DNA of 64,000 bases from Lysobacterales bacterium 66-474 (GTDB lineage Bacteria > Pseudomonadota > Gammaproteobacteria > Xanthomonadales > Rhodanobacteraceae): assembly GCA_001899805.1 (NCBI GenBank), contig MKWP01000014.1:1-64000 (forward strand), given 5' to 3'. The position numbers and the translations under genes are program-made. The notes beneath the pieces were generated by a model that was given only the letters and a program-made list of their open reading frames with translations, was not told the origin of the DNA and made no database searches. Shown here one piece after another: positions 45,523 through 57,100 of the stretch. How positions within the stretch are numbered: position 1 is the first letter of the stretch; each line of letters starts with the position of its first letter.

Positions 45523-47205
45523 ATGTGCGGAATCCTGGGGATTTTCGATCTGCAAGCGGGCGACGACCTCGCCGCGTTGCGCCGGCAGGCGCTGGAATTG
45601 TCGCGGCGGCAGCGTCATCGCGGTCCGGACTGGAGCGGTGTGTTCGTGGATTACGGCGCGATCCTGGTACACGAGCGCCTGGCCATCGTCGATCCTGCAT
45701 CCGGCGTGCAACCGTTGCGTTCGCGCGACGGCGTGTTGGCATTGGCGGTGAACGGCGAGATCTACAACCACGTGGATTTGCGCGTGGGCTGCGACTACGA
45801 CTTCACCACCGGCTCGGATTGCGAAGTGATCAATGCTTTGTATCGCAACGGTGGTGCCGCCGGTTTCGTCGAGCATGGCGTGGCCAGGCTCAACGGCATT
45901 TTCGCGTTCGCGTTGTGGGATGGCGGCTCGCGGCGCTACCTGATCGCGCGCGACCCGATCGGCGTGTGCCCGCTGTACTGGGGCCATGACGCGCAGGGGC
46001 GCCTGTGCGTGGCCTCGGAAATGAAGTCGCTGGCAGGCGTGTGCGCCGATGTCGCGGCGTTCCCGCCCGGTCACGTCCACGACAGCGCGACGGGCGAGTT
46101 GCGCCGGTATTACTCGAAGCCGTGGCGCGACTACCTCGCAACGAAGGGGCATGCGCTGGCGCCGGGTGAACTGCGCCATGCCTTCGAGCGGGCCGTGCAC
46201 CGCCAGTTGATGACCGACGTGCCTTACGGCGTGTTGTTGTCCGGTGGACTGGATTCCTCGCTGGTCGCGGCGTGTGCCGCGAAGTTCGCGCGCGAGCGCA
46301 TCGAGGACAACGACAGAAGCGAGGCCTGGTGGCCGCGCCTGCATTCCTTCGCCATCGGGCTCGAAGGTTCGCCCGACCTCGCCGCGGCGCAAATCGCCGC
46401 CGACGCGCTGGGCACCGTGCACCACGGTTTCGTGTACACGTTCCAGGAAGGGCTCGATGCCGTGCCGGAAGTGATCCGGCATCTCGAAACCTACGACGTC
46501 ACCACCATCCGCGCGGCCACGCCGATGTACCTGCTGGCGCGCCGCATCAAGGCGATGGGCGTGAAGATGGTGCTGTCGGGGGAGGGTTCCGACGAAATCT
46601 TCGGCGGCTACCTTTATTTCCACAAGGCGCCCTCGGCCGAGGCTTTCCACGAGGAAACCGTGCGCAAGCTCGACGCGTTGCACGCCTACGATTGCCTGCG
46701 CGCCAACAAGGCGATGATGGCTTGGGGCGTGGAAGCGCGCGTGCCGTTCCTCGACCTCGAATTCATCGACGTGGCGATGGGCATGGACGCGCAATGCAAG
46801 ATGGCGGGGCAGGGCAGGATCGAGAAGCACGTATTGCGCGAGGCATTCGAAGGGGCGCTGCCGAAGGAAATCCTGTGGCGGCAGAAGGAGCAGTTCAGCG
46901 ATGGCGTGGGCTATGGCTGGATCGACGGCCTGAAGGCACACGCCGAGGAAGCCGTGGGCGATCGCGAATTCGCGGCGGCGGCTTCGCGTTTCCCGTTCAA
47001 CACGCCAGGCACCAGGGAAGCGTATTTTTACCGACGCATCTTTGAGCAGTACTACCCGGGCGAGGCTTGCGCCGCCACCGTGCCCGGCGGCAAATCCATT
47101 GCCTGCTCGTCGCCCGCGGCGCTGGCCTGGGATCCGGCCTTCGCCAACATGGCCGATCCGTCGGGCCGGGCGGTGCGCGGCGTGCATGCGCAGGCGCTGG
47201 CGTAG
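45523..47205 (+). CDS. asnB: Glutamine-hydrolysing asparagine synthetase B
   Basis: This 560-residue protein converts aspartate, glutamine and ATP to asparagine. Cys2 of M-C-G-I-L-G is the N-terminal glutaminase nucleophile, with N-G-E-I-Y-N-H near residue 76. The synthetase domain has the PP-loop L-S-G-G-L-D-S-S-L near residue 240 and G-E-G-S-D-E-I-F-G-G-Y near 350. Length matches E. coli AsnB. The upstream leader and terminator imply attenuation by asparagine supply. Confidence 0.96.
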   Translation: MCGILGIFDLQAGDDLAALRRQALELSRRQRHRGPDWSGVFVDYGAILVHERLAIVDPASGVQPLRSRDGVLALAVNGEIYNHVDLRVGCDYDFTTGSDCEVINALYRNGGAAGFVEHGVARLNGIFAFALWDGGSRRYLIARDPIGVCPLYWGHDAQGRLCVASEMKSLAGVCADVAAFPPGHVHDSATGELRRYYSKPWRDYLATKGHALAPGELRHAFERAVHRQLMTDVPYGVLLSGGLDSSLVAACAAKFARERIEDNDRSEAWWPRLHSFAIGLEGSPDLAAAQIAADALGTVHHGFVYTFQEGLDAVPEVIRHLETYDVTTIRAATPMYLLARRIKAMGVKMVLSGEGSDEIFGGYLYFHKAPSAEAFHEETVRKLDALHAYDCLRANKAMMAWGVEARVPFLDLEFIDVAMGMDAQCKMAGQGRIEKHVLREAFEGALPKEILWRQKEQFSDGVGYGWIDGLKAHAEEAVGDREFAAAASRFPFNTPGTREAYFYRRIFEQYYPGEACAATVPGGKSIACSSPAALAWDPAFANMADPSGRAVRGVHAQALA

Positions 47206-47307
47206 TCAGGGGCGGGCGGCCGTGTCGTCTCGATCGACTCTCGGGCATTCACGACGGCGTGACGCGCTTCGCATTAGACTCGCGCGATTCCACGCGAGGG
47301 TGCCCCG

Positions 47308-48147
47308 ATGATGGCGAACTGCGGAAAGTTTGTTGGCGGTTGCATGCTGGTCGCAACCTTGGCGTTTGCAGGCGCCGGTTTCGCGGCGGAGCGTTCCGGG
47401 CCGATCGCACAGGGCGATACCGCGACCATGCTCAAGGAAGCCGTGGCCGGTTCGTGGCGTTCACCCGCGAACAAAGCGCGTGACCAGTATCGGCATCCGG
47501 TCGAGACGCTGGAATTCTTCGGGATCAAACCGGACATGACCGTGGTGGAGCTGGCGCCCGGCGGCGGCTGGTATACCGAAATCCTGGCGCCGTTCCTGTA
47601 TGCGCATGGAAGTCTGGTCGAGGCCTCCTCGCCGCCGCGTGGCAATGGCCCGGGCAAATTCGAGCAGAAGTTGAAGGCCGACCCCAAGGTATACGGTCGC
47701 ATCGCGAAAATCGTGCCGTTCTCGCCGCCGCAACAGGTGAACCTCGGACCCGATGGTTCGGCCGACATGGTGCTGACGTTCCGCAATACCCACGACTGGT
47801 TGAATGAAAGCCCCGCGACGCTGGATGCAGTGTTCGAGGCGGCGTTCAAGGTGCTCAAGCCCGGCGGCGTATTCGGCGTCACCGACCATCGCGCCAGACC
47901 TTTCGCGGACGCGCTGCAAAGCTCGAAGGCGCTGCACCGGATTCCCGAGGATTACATGATCGAGGCGGGCCTGCGCGCCGGGTTCCGACTGGCAGGTGCA
48001 TCGGAAATCAACCGCAACCCGAACGATCCCGAGGACATCAACATCCACCGCCTGCCGCCCGACCTTTCCGGGCCGGAGAGCGAGCACGCGAAGATGAAGG
48101 CCATCGGCGAATCGGACCGGATGACGTTGAAGTTCGTGAAACCATGA
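47308..48147 (+). CDS. Exported class I methyltransferase-like protein
   Basis: This 279-residue protein has a signal peptide (hydrophobic residues 9-22, F-A-A-E cleavage) followed by a SAM-binding Rossmann domain: V-V-E-L-A-P-G-G-G-W-Y-T-E (motif I) near residue 80 and L-K-P-G-G-V-F-G-V-T-D near 190. Exported methyltransferase-like proteins of this type occur in proteobacteria but their reaction is unknown; SAM is not expected in the periplasm. The G-G-G-W-Y-T-E loop is conserved in the group. Confidence 0.8.
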   Translation: MMANCGKFVGGCMLVATLAFAGAGFAAERSGPIAQGDTATMLKEAVAGSWRSPANKARDQYRHPVETLEFFGIKPDMTVVELAPGGGWYTEILAPFLYAHGSLVEASSPPRGNGPGKFEQKLKADPKVYGRIAKIVPFSPPQQVNLGPDGSADMVLTFRNTHDWLNESPATLDAVFEAAFKVLKPGGVFGVTDHRARPFADALQSSKALHRIPEDYMIEAGLRAGFRLAGASEINRNPNDPEDINIHRLPPDLSGPESEHAKMKAIGESDRMTLKFVKP

Positions 48148-48201
48148 CTCCATGACGCGCCGCGTCGCGGCACGACTATCCCAAAACAAAAAGGAGAAAC
48201 G

Positions 48202-48762
48202 ATGAGCCAGCAACGTCCCGCGGTCGCCGTTCTGGTCGGCAGCCTGCGCAAGGAGTCGATCAACAAGAAGCTCGCACATGCGCTGGAAAGGATCGCGGGC
48301 GATCGCGCCGAATTCCATCGCATCGAAATCGGCGGCCTGCCGCTGTACGACCAGGATTTCGACAGCGACTATCCGGCAGCCTGCAAGCGGCTGAAGGACG
48401 AGATCAAGGCCTGCGACGCGGTGTTGTTCGTGACCCCGGAATACAACCGCTCGGTCCCGGGCGTGCTGAAGAACGCCATCGACATCGCCTCGCGTCCGTG
48501 GGGCACCAATTCGTTCGCGGGCAAGCCCGGCGCGGTGACAGGCACCTCGGCCGGCGCGATGTCGACCGCGCTGGCGCAGCAGCACCTGCGCAACATCTGC
48601 GTGTTCCTGGACGTCCCGTTGCTGCAGCAGCCGGAAGCCTTCGTGCGCTACAAGGAAGGCCTCTTCGCGGAGGACGGCCGCGTCACGGACGAAAGCGTCG
48701 CCAAGTTCCTCGGCAACTTCGTGGACAAGTATCTTGAATGGATGAAGCGCTTCGTTTCCTGA
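48202..48762 (+). CDS. NADPH-dependent FMN reductase (ChrR/YieF-like)
   Basis: This 186-residue flavodoxin-fold enzyme has the phosphate-binding loop G-S-L-R-K-E-S-I-N near residue 14, the flavin-contact T-P-E-Y-N-R-S-V-P-G-V-L-K-N near 78, and G-T-S-A-G-A near 115. The family reduces quinones, chromate and other electrophiles, probably as an antioxidant. AAGGAG is 9 nt before the ATG. No operon partner is evident. Confidence 0.9.
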   Translation: MSQQRPAVAVLVGSLRKESINKKLAHALERIAGDRAEFHRIEIGGLPLYDQDFDSDYPAACKRLKDEIKACDAVLFVTPEYNRSVPGVLKNAIDIASRPWGTNSFAGKPGAVTGTSAGAMSTALAQQHLRNICVFLDVPLLQQPEAFVRYKEGLFAEDGRVTDESVAKFLGNFVDKYLEWMKRFVS

Positions 48763-48786
48763 TCCGTTCGATCGCCCGGGGACTAC

Positions 48787-48981
48787 TCAACCGGCAGGCT
48801 TGCGCTTGCGGGGTGAAAGCAGCATCAAGCCCCAGCAGATCGCGCCGCCCACGGCCAGTGCGACCGCAACGCCCGGCTGCGCGGACCAGAACCAGTGGAT
48901 GCCGCGCGGGTCGAAGGTGAACGCAACGGCCAGCAGCGACAGCGACAGCGCGGGCACCAGCAACTTGCGATGGCGTGTCAT
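48787..48981 (-). CDS. Small membrane protein
   Basis: This 64-residue protein has a basic start (M-T-R-H-R-K), two hydrophobic helices (about 9-22 and 37-55) and a basic C-terminus (P-R-K-R-K-P-A-G). No family is recognised. It follows the next membrane-protein gene on the same strand by 32 bp, so probably a two-gene unit. The Met at 48981 is chosen because the upstream extension is non-hydrophobic and overlaps the neighbour. Confidence 0.6.
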   Translation of the reverse strand: MTRHRKLLVPALSLSLLAVAFTFDPRGIHWFWSAQPGVAVALAVGGAICWGLMLLSPRKRKPAG

Positions 48982-49013
48982 GGCTTGTCTCCCAATGCGC
49001 GGTCGGTGGGGGT

Positions 49014-49436
49014 TCAACGCCCGGCTGGCGCGTCGTCGTGTTTGCGGTCGTACCCGTAACGGTCGCGGCAGCGACGGTGGTGCGGAATCAGGGTGAACAG
49101 TCCGCCCAGGATCACGAACAGCGGCCACCACGTGCCCCAGTCGAGTTCGAACAGGAACAGCACGGCGACCAGCACCACGCCCGATGCGGACAGCAGCGAG
49201 TACATCACTTCGGCATCGACTTTGCCGATGGCGCGATAGCGTTCATAGGCATGGGTCAGCGGCGCGAACGCAGCCAGCAGGATGATCACCGCCCACCAGT
49301 TGCCGCGATCGAGGAAGGCGAGGTTGTAGCCGAGGTTGTTGGCAAGGAACAGCAAGCCGATCGCGATGATCGCGACGGCGGGAAAGAGGCGCCACCGCAT
49401 CGGGCGCATCGGCGTGTTGCTGGATTCGGGGGTCAC
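49014..49436 (-). CDS. LiaF/DUF5668-like membrane protein
   Basis: This 140-residue protein has four hydrophobic helices. The first (F-P-A-V-A-I-I-A-I-G-L-L-F-L-A-N-N-L-G) matches the LiaI/LiaF transmembrane region type, and W-W-A-V-I-I-L and W-W-P-L-F-V-I-L-G-G-L follow the same pattern. The GTG start is chosen because AAGGAGGTG lies 5 nt upstream; a longer frame would start before the ribosome site. The C-terminal tail is rich in Arg and His. Possible role in envelope-stress sensing, by family only. Confidence 0.7.
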   Translation of the reverse strand: MTPESSNTPMRPMRWRLFPAVAIIAIGLLFLANNLGYNLAFLDRGNWWAVIILLAAFAPLTHAYERYRAIGKVDAEVMYSLLSASGVVLVAVLFLFELDWGTWWPLFVILGGLFTLIPHHRRCRDRYGYDRKHDDAPAGR

Positions 49437-49544
49437 GGGGCACCTCCTTCGGCTGACGGTATCCACTCTAGGCCAGGCCTCGATCCGCCGCCAGTGACAG
49501 GTGTCAACCGCTGAGGTTGAAGCATGCGGGCAGACCGCGATTTT

Positions 49545-49552
49545 GCTAACAT
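49545..49552 (+). promoter_or_regulatory. Candidate extended -10 of prfB
   Basis: TGCTAACAT-type extended -10 (hexamer at 49547-49552), 28 nt before the prfB start and like the element before carA. Confidence 0.4.
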
Positions 49553-49580
49553 TCCCGACCTTTGGCAGCCTTCCAACGTC

Positions 49581-50712
49581 ATGCTCGAAACCAATCCGAT
49601 CCGCGCCCGCATCGCGGACCTGCGCGAACGCGTCGAATCGCTTAGGGGGTATCTTTGACTACCCTGCCAAGCGCGAACGTCTGGAAGAAGTAAGCCGCGA
49701 ACTGGAAAGCCCCAACATCTGGGACGACCCGCAGCGCGCGCAGGATTTGGGCCGCGAGCGCGCGCGCCTCGGCGAGTTCGTGGAAGGCCTGGACGGCATC
49801 GGCCACGGCTTGAACGACGCCGACGAACTGCTGGAACTGTCGGCGGCCGAAGGCGACGAGGCTTCGGTCGTGGCCGTCGCGCACGATGTCGACGCGCTCG
49901 AAACGAAAGTCGGCAAGCTGGAATTCCAGCGCATGTTCGCTGGCGAGATGGACGCCGCCAACGCCTTCGTCGACATCCAGGCCGGCGCCGGCGGCACCGA
50001 GGCGCAGGACTGGGCCGAGATGTTGCTGCGCATGTACCTGCGCTGGGCCGAGGACCGCGGTTGGCAAACCGAATTGCTGGAAGCCAGCGACGGCGAGGTC
50101 GCGGGCATCAAGTCGGCCACGTTCCGCGTCGCGGGTGACTACGCCTACGGCTGGCTCAAGACCGAGATCGGCGTGCATCGCCTGGTGCGCAAGTCGCCGT
50201 TCGATTCCGACAACCGCCGGCACACCAGTTTCGCGTCGGTGTTCGTGTCGCCGGAAGTGGACGACGATATCGACATCGAGATCAATCCCGCGGACTTGAA
50301 GACCGACGTGTACCGTTCGTCCGGCGCCGGCGGCCAGCACGTCAACAAGACCGAGTCGGCGGTGCGCATCACGCACGTCCCGTCCGGCATCGTGGTGGCG
50401 TGCCAGACCGAACGCTCGCAGCACGCCAACCGCGACCGCGCGATGAAGATGCTGCGCGCGAAGTTGTACGAAATGGAATTGCAGAAGCGCAACGCCGAGA
50501 AGGCGGCGCTGGAAGCGACCAAGGCGGATGTCGGCTGGGGCAGCCAGATCCGCAACTACGTGCTGGACCAGTCGCGCATCAAGGATCTTCGCACCGGCGT
50601 CGAGCGTACCGACACCCAGCGCGTGCTGGACGGCGATCTCGACGGGTTCATCGAAGCGAGTTTGAAGATGGGATTGGAAGCCGGCGCCAAACGCGCCGAT
50701 GCTCGGGGATAA
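49581..50712 (+). CDS. prfB: Peptide chain release factor 2, with programmed frameshift
   Basis: RF2 is encoded in two frames: 49581-49655 (25 codons) then, after +1 slippage, 49657-50712, for 376 residues in all. The frame-0 ORF ends in TGA at 49656-49658. The UGA/UAA anticodon-like motif S-P-F (K-S-P-F-D-S-D) and the G-G-Q motif in [10 protein letters not shown] near residue 247 are intact. It releases peptides at UGA and UAA. It is followed by lysS after 7 nt, as in E. coli. Confidence 0.95.
49644..49659 (+). promoter_or_regulatory. prfB +1 frameshift site
   Basis: AGGGGGTATCTTTGAC: an internal Shine-Dalgarno (AGGGGG) 3 nt before the slippery CTT, the in-frame TGA and the following C. This is the classical autoregulatory signal: low RF2 favours slippage. 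Confidence 0.95.
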
Positions 50713-50719
50713 TCCGGAA

Positions 50720-52237
<1,518 letters not shown>

Positions 52238-52243
52238 CTTCGA

Positions 52244-52891
52244 TCAGCCGGTGATCAACGCGCGGTGCCGGCCGATGCGCCGCCGCAACAACAGCGTCTG
52301 CAGCACGCCGACACTGCTCGACCCCGCGTAGTACAGCACCAGCGCGGCCGACAGGTGACAGACCACGAAGAAGGTCATCACCACCGGCAGCCATTGCAGC
52401 AGCGTGCGCGCCTGTTCCGGCAGCATCGGGTTCAACAGCATGGTCGCAAGGGTGAGGCCGGTGACGGCCAGCGCCAGCAGCTGGTCGGGACGGGCGAGTT
52501 TGGGGATCCACAGGAACGAGCCAGCCCTGGCGGCACCGTGCCGGGCGGCGGCATACACGCCGATGCCCAGCGGCGCTTGAGCCAGCGCCACCAGCAAACC
52601 CGCACCGATGCCGGTGGTGATGCCGTGTTGCCGGTGCAGTTCGCGCGCGGCTCTTGCGTAGGCCATCGGATCGTCGGCATGCCGTTGGCGCAGCCGTTCC
52701 AGCTTCGGTTGCAGCGCCTGCAGCTTCAGCTGCCGCAACCAGTTCTGTTCGGCCGTGCGCAGCGTCATCGGCAACAACACCAGACGCACGGCCATTGCCA
52801 GCAACAGGATCGCGAGGCCCCAACTGCCGTCCAGCCAGCCGGCGAGGTGGGCGAGCAACGAAGAAAACCCATGCACGTACGTGGACCACAT
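52244..52891 (-). CDS. YidC/Oxa1 family membrane insertase paralogue
   Basis: This 215-residue protein has about five membrane helices in the Oxa1 arrangement: a helix ending [12 protein letters not shown], whose Arg is the hydrophilic-groove position, then a charged cytosolic hairpin ([15 protein letters not shown]), then helices near 110-205. The large periplasmic domain of YidC is missing, so it resembles short Gram-positive or organellar Oxa1. It may insert specific membrane proteins. GGGAG lies 6 nt before the chosen ATG at 52891; it is convergent with lysS. Confidence 0.8.
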   Translation of the reverse strand: MWSTYVHGFSSLLAHLAGWLDGSWGLAILLLAMAVRLVLLPMTLRTAEQNWLRQLKLQALQPKLERLRQRHADDPMAYARAARELHRQHGITTGIGAGLLVALAQAPLGIGVYAAARHGAARAGSFLWIPKLARPDQLLALAVTGLTLATMLLNPMLPEQARTLLQWLPVVMTFFVVCHLSAALVLYYAGSSSVGVLQTLLLRRRIGRHRALITG

Positions 52892-53018
52892 CGCGAGCTC
52901 CCTTGGCAGCGTGGCAACCGACACAGGATGGTCTTGCCGTGTCGATGATTCAAGGGCAACAACGGGAGGCACGTGCCCGACCGGCTATCATTGGGCCTTC
53001 ATCCGCAGGAATCCGGTC

Positions 53019-53318
53019 ATGTGGTACGCCATCACCGGCATCGATGTCGCCAACTCGCTGGACAAGCGCAAGGCCGCGCGGCCCGCGCATGTCGCGCGCC
53101 TGCAGAAACTGCTGGAAGAAGGCCGCCTGCTGCTGGCCGGGCCGTTCCCGGCCATCGATGCGGAGGATCCGGGTCCGGCGGGATTCAGCGGCAGCCTGAT
53201 CATCGCCGAATTCGACGACCTTGATGCCGCGAAGGCATGGGCCGATGCCGATCCGTATCGCGCGGCAGGGGTCTATCGCGAAGTGACGGTGCGGCCGTTC
53301 CGCCAGACCCTGCCGTAG
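53019..53318 (+). CDS. yciI: YciI family protein
   Basis: This 99-residue protein has the length of E. coli YciI. It starts [10 protein letters not shown] and contains R-P-A-H-V-A-R-L near residue 24, G-P-F-P-A-I-D near 46, and A-W-A-D-A-D-P-Y near 77, which carry the conserved His-Asp pair. YciI-like ferredoxin-fold proteins bind small ligands; the reaction is unknown. Followed closely by the GFA-family and bolA genes. Confidence 0.88.
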   Translation: MWYAITGIDVANSLDKRKAARPAHVARLQKLLEEGRLLLAGPFPAIDAEDPGPAGFSGSLIIAEFDDLDAAKAWADADPYRAAGVYREVTVRPFRQTLP

Positions 53319-53327
53319 GTGCCTGCG

Positions 53328-53723
53328 ATGTCGTCACGTCTCGCTTCCTGCAGCTGTGGCCAGATCACCGCGCAAGTCGTCGGTGACCCGGTGCGCGTCT
53401 CCATTTGCCACTGCCTTGCCTGTCAGCGCCGCACCGGCAGTGTGTTCGGCGAACAGGCGCGATTTCCGCGCGAAAGCGTGACGGTTTCGGGTACATCAAC
53501 CGAGTACGTTCGCGTCGGTGACGAAGGCTCACGCGCCACGTTTCATTTCTGCCCCAACTGCGGCGCCATCGTCTATTGGGTGTCGGATGCGCTGCCCGCA
53601 TTCGTGACGGTTCCGGTAGGCGCGTTCGCCGATCCGGCGTTTCCGCCGCCGGGCGTTTCCGTGTACGAAGAACGCATGCACGGCTGGGTGGTGCCGCCGC
53701 CGGATGCGGAGCATTTTCCATGA
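53328..53723 (+). CDS. GFA/CENP-V family zinc protein
   Basis: This 131-residue protein has the zinc pattern of glutathione-dependent formaldehyde-activating-like proteins: C-S-C-G-Q near residue 8, C-H-C-L-A-C-Q-R-R-T-G near 27, and C-P-N-C-G near 75. Substrate unknown; the family binds structural and catalytic zinc. It follows yciI by 9 bp. An upstream GTG (53319) is a less likely start. Confidence 0.88.
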   Translation: MSSRLASCSCGQITAQVVGDPVRVSICHCLACQRRTGSVFGEQARFPRESVTVSGTSTEYVRVGDEGSRATFHFCPNCGAIVYWVSDALPAFVTVPVGAFADPAFPPPGVSVYEERMHGWVVPPPDAEHFP

Positions 53724-53748
53724 ACTGGCAGACACCGGAGGGTTGCGC

Positions 53749-54036
53749 TTGAACGCCCCGATGACCGAAACCATCCGCGCACGCCTGCAGCAAACCTTCG
53801 CGCCGACCGCCCTGGACGTGATCGACGAAGGCCACCTTCACATCGGCCACGCGGGCGAGGGCAGCGGACACTTCCGGGTACGCATCACCAGCGTCGCGTT
53901 TGCCGGCAAGACCCGCGTGCAGCAACACCGTCTGGTCTACGGCGCCCTGGGCGACCTGATGGGCCACGGCATCCACGCGCTGGCGATCGAGGTGGGGCTG
54001 CCAGGTACCCGAAGTACAAAGAATAGTCTTGTATAA
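53749..54036 (+). CDS. BolA/IbaG family protein
   Basis: This 95-residue protein has the BolA class II-like KH fold: H-F-R-V-R-I-T-S-V-A-F-A-G, Q-R-x-V-Y-x-A-L-x-D type segment (H-R-L-V-Y-G-A-L-G-D-L) and the H-A-L-A-I helix. It works with monothiol glutaredoxins in iron-sulfur handling, and class I members regulate transcription. TTG at 53749 is chosen because GGAGG lies 7 nt upstream; ATG 53761 is farther from any ribosome site. The C-terminal ~13 residues (G-L-P-G-T-R-S-T-K-N-S-L-V) are unlike BolA and are encoded by AT-rich DNA. Confidence 0.85.
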   Translation: MNAPMTETIRARLQQTFAPTALDVIDEGHLHIGHAGEGSGHFRVRITSVAFAGKTRVQQHRLVYGALGDLMGHGIHALAIEVGLPGTRSTKNSLV

Positions 54037-54040
54037 ACAA

Positions 54041-54079
54041 TGACGTGGAAGATATTTCTCCATTCAAATTGACGTGGAA
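54041..54079 (+). repeat. Direct repeat in an AT-rich patch before smc
   Basis: TGACGTGGAA occurs at 54041-54050 and 54070-54079, in a ~65-bp AT-rich patch (54015-54080) that differs sharply from its surroundings and overlaps the bolA 3' end. Possibly foreign or regulatory. Confidence 0.5.
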
Positions 54080-54183
54080 TCCGCAACCGTTGCGCGAGAT
54101 GCCGGGGTTCGGCACACTGGCGCATTCGCCCGGCGCCGAGCTCGTCGGTTCGACCGCCGTCGTTATCCCAATCCCCTAGACCC

Positions 54184-57100
54184 ATGCGCCTGTCCACGAT
54201 CAAGCTGGCCGGATTCAAATCGTTCGTCGATCCGACCGTTCTGCACCTTCCCACCAACCTCACCGGCATCTGCGGCCCCAACGGCTGCGGCAAGTCCAAC
54301 ATCATCGACGCGATCCGCTGGGTGATGGGCGAAAGCGCGGCGAGCCGCCTGCGCGGCGAGGCCATCACAGACGTGATCTTCTCGGGTTCGTCCGGACGCA
54401 AGCCGGTCGGACAGGCCACGGTCGAGCTGATCTTCGACAACTCCGACGGCACGCTCGGCGGCGAGTACGCCGGCTTCAACGAGATTTCGGTGAAGCGCAG
54501 CGTGGGACGCGATTCGCAGTCCGACTATTACTTGAACGGCGTGCGCTGCCGCCGCCGCGACATCACCGACCTGTTCCTCGGCACCGGCCTCGGCGCGCGC
54601 AGCTATTCGATCATCGAGCAGGGCGTGATTTCCGACATCGTGGAATCGCGGCCCGAACAGTTGCGCATCCACCTGGAAGAAGCCGCGGGGGTGTCGCGCT
54701 ACAAGGAGCGCCGCAAGGAAACCGAAAGCCGCATCAAGGCCACGCGCGAGAACCTCGACCGCGTCAAGGACGTGCGCGAGGAAGTCGAGAAGCAACTCGA
54801 TCATTTGAACCGCCAGGCGCGCGCAGCCGAACGCTGGCAGAAACTGAAGGAAGAACGCGGCCTGCGCGAAGCCGAGTTGCGCGCGCTCAACTATCGTTCG
54901 GTCAGTGCGCAACTGGAAACCCATCGCCAGGCATTGCGCGAGGCCGAAACCGCGCTGGAAGGCAAACTGGCCGCGCAGCGTCATCTCGAAGCCGAAATCG
55001 AGACCGGACGCGAAGCACACCAGCAGCACACCGAGGCCATGAACGCGGTGCAGGCCGAGGTCTACCAGGTCGGCGCCGAACTCGCGCGGGTCGAGCAGCA
55101 GATCAAGCACCATCGCGAAATGCTGGAACGCCTGCAACACGACCGCGAGGAATCCGAACGCACCTGGACCGAACTTTCCGATCACCTGCGCACCGACACC
55201 GCGCAGCGCGACGAACTGCACGCCGCGGTTGCCGCGGCCGAGCCGGAAACCGGGCGGCTGCGCGACGCCGACGCGCAAGCCGCGCAGGCGCTGAACGAAG
55301 CCGAGGGCGCGCACGTCGCCTGGCAGCAGCGTTGGGAAGCGCACAGCGGGCAGACCGCTTCCACCTCGCGCGAAGCCGAGGTCGAGCGTACCCACATCGA
55401 CCACCTCGACAGGCAGGCGCTGGACCTTTCCCGACGCCGCGAGGCATTGCGCAACGAGCGCAAGAATTACGACCTGGAGGCGCTGGCTGCGGCGACGCAA
55501 GGCCTCGCCGACGAACACGCGTCGTTGAAGACGCAGGAGGCAACGCACTCGCAAAACCTGGACGCGCACAAGACCGACGCCGAGCGGCTGCTGGGCGAGG
55601 AGCGCCAGGCGCAAACCTGGCTGGCCGAAGCCAATGCGCAAAAGCAGGCCCTGCGCGGACGGATCGCGTCACTGGAAGCCCTGCAGCGCGCGGCGCTCGG
55701 CCGTGATCGCGATGCCGCGCGCGAGTGGCTGCAAAAGATCGGGCTGGCCGACGGCGAACGGCTGGGCGCGCGACTGAAGGTCAACGACGGTTGGGATCGC
55801 GCGGTGGAAACCGTGCTGGCCGGCATGCTGGAAGCCGTGCTGGTGGACGATCCCGCCGCCCACGCGAGCGAACTTGCCGACATCGCGAAAACCGACATCA
55901 CGCTGGTCGGCAGCAACGAGGTCTTCGATCAGGACGTGGCCGGGACCCTGGCCGCCGAAGCAAGTGGACCGGCCGCGGCGCGCGCCTTGCTGGCGCGGGT
56001 GCGCACGGCGGCATCGCTGGACGAAGCGCGTGCGATCGTGGCGACGTTGTCACCCGCGCACACCGTCATCACCCGCGACGGCGTGTGGCTGGGCCCGGGC
56101 TTCGCACGGGTGCGCCGCGCAGAGGGTGGACAGGTCGGCGTGCTGGCGCGCGAGCGCGAATTGCACGAAGCCGGCACGGAACTCGCCGCGACGGAAAAAC
56201 GCATCGCCGGGCTGCAGGAACGCCAGGCCGAAGTGCGCGACCAGCGCCGCGCGGCCGAACAGGCACGTGACGACGCCCAGCGCGACGTGTACAACGCGCA
56301 CAGGCGGCTGTCCGAACTCGCCGGCGAAATGCAGAGCCGGCAGGGCCGCATCGACAGCGCCAAGGCGCGCCTCGCCGCCATCGACGCCGAACACGCCGGC
56401 ATCGAAACCGCACTCGCGGAAAACGAGCAGCTGCTGCAGGCCGCGCGCGCGCGGATGCAGACCGCGGTCGCCAGCATGGGCGAACACGAACAGGCGCGGG
56501 TCGCGCTGGAAGGCGAACGCCGGCAACTGCTGGAGCGCCGCGCCGCCGCACGCGCCGACGCGCAGGAAGCCTCGGATGCCGCGCACCGCCACGCGATCGC
56601 GCTGGAATCGCGGCGCGTCACGCTGGCAGCGCTGGAGCAATCGCTGGCGCGCATGCAGGCCCAGCGTGAACAACTGGAAAAGCACCGCGCCGATCTCGAT
56701 GCGCGTCTCGCCGCCGGCGGCGATCCGGTCGCGGCGCTGGAGAAGGAACGCCAGGCCTGCCTCGACCAGCGCCTCACGGTGGACAGGAAGCTGGTCGACG
56801 CGCGCCGCGTGGTCGAGGAATCCGCCAACGATCTGCGCGAGCGCGAGCAGGCTCGCCACGCTGCGGAACAGGCCATGTCGAGCGAACGCGATGCGCTGGA
56901 GAAGCTGCGCCTGGACGAGCAGGGCCAGCGCTTGCGCGCCGAACAACTCGCCGCAGCCATCACCGCAGCGGGTCTGGAAATCGAACCGTTGCTGGCCAAT
57001 CTTTCGGACGAAGTGCAGCCCGACGCATGGCAGGAAAAGATCGCCGACCTCGATGCCCGCATCGCACGATTGGAGCCGGTCAACCTCGCCGCGATTTCCG

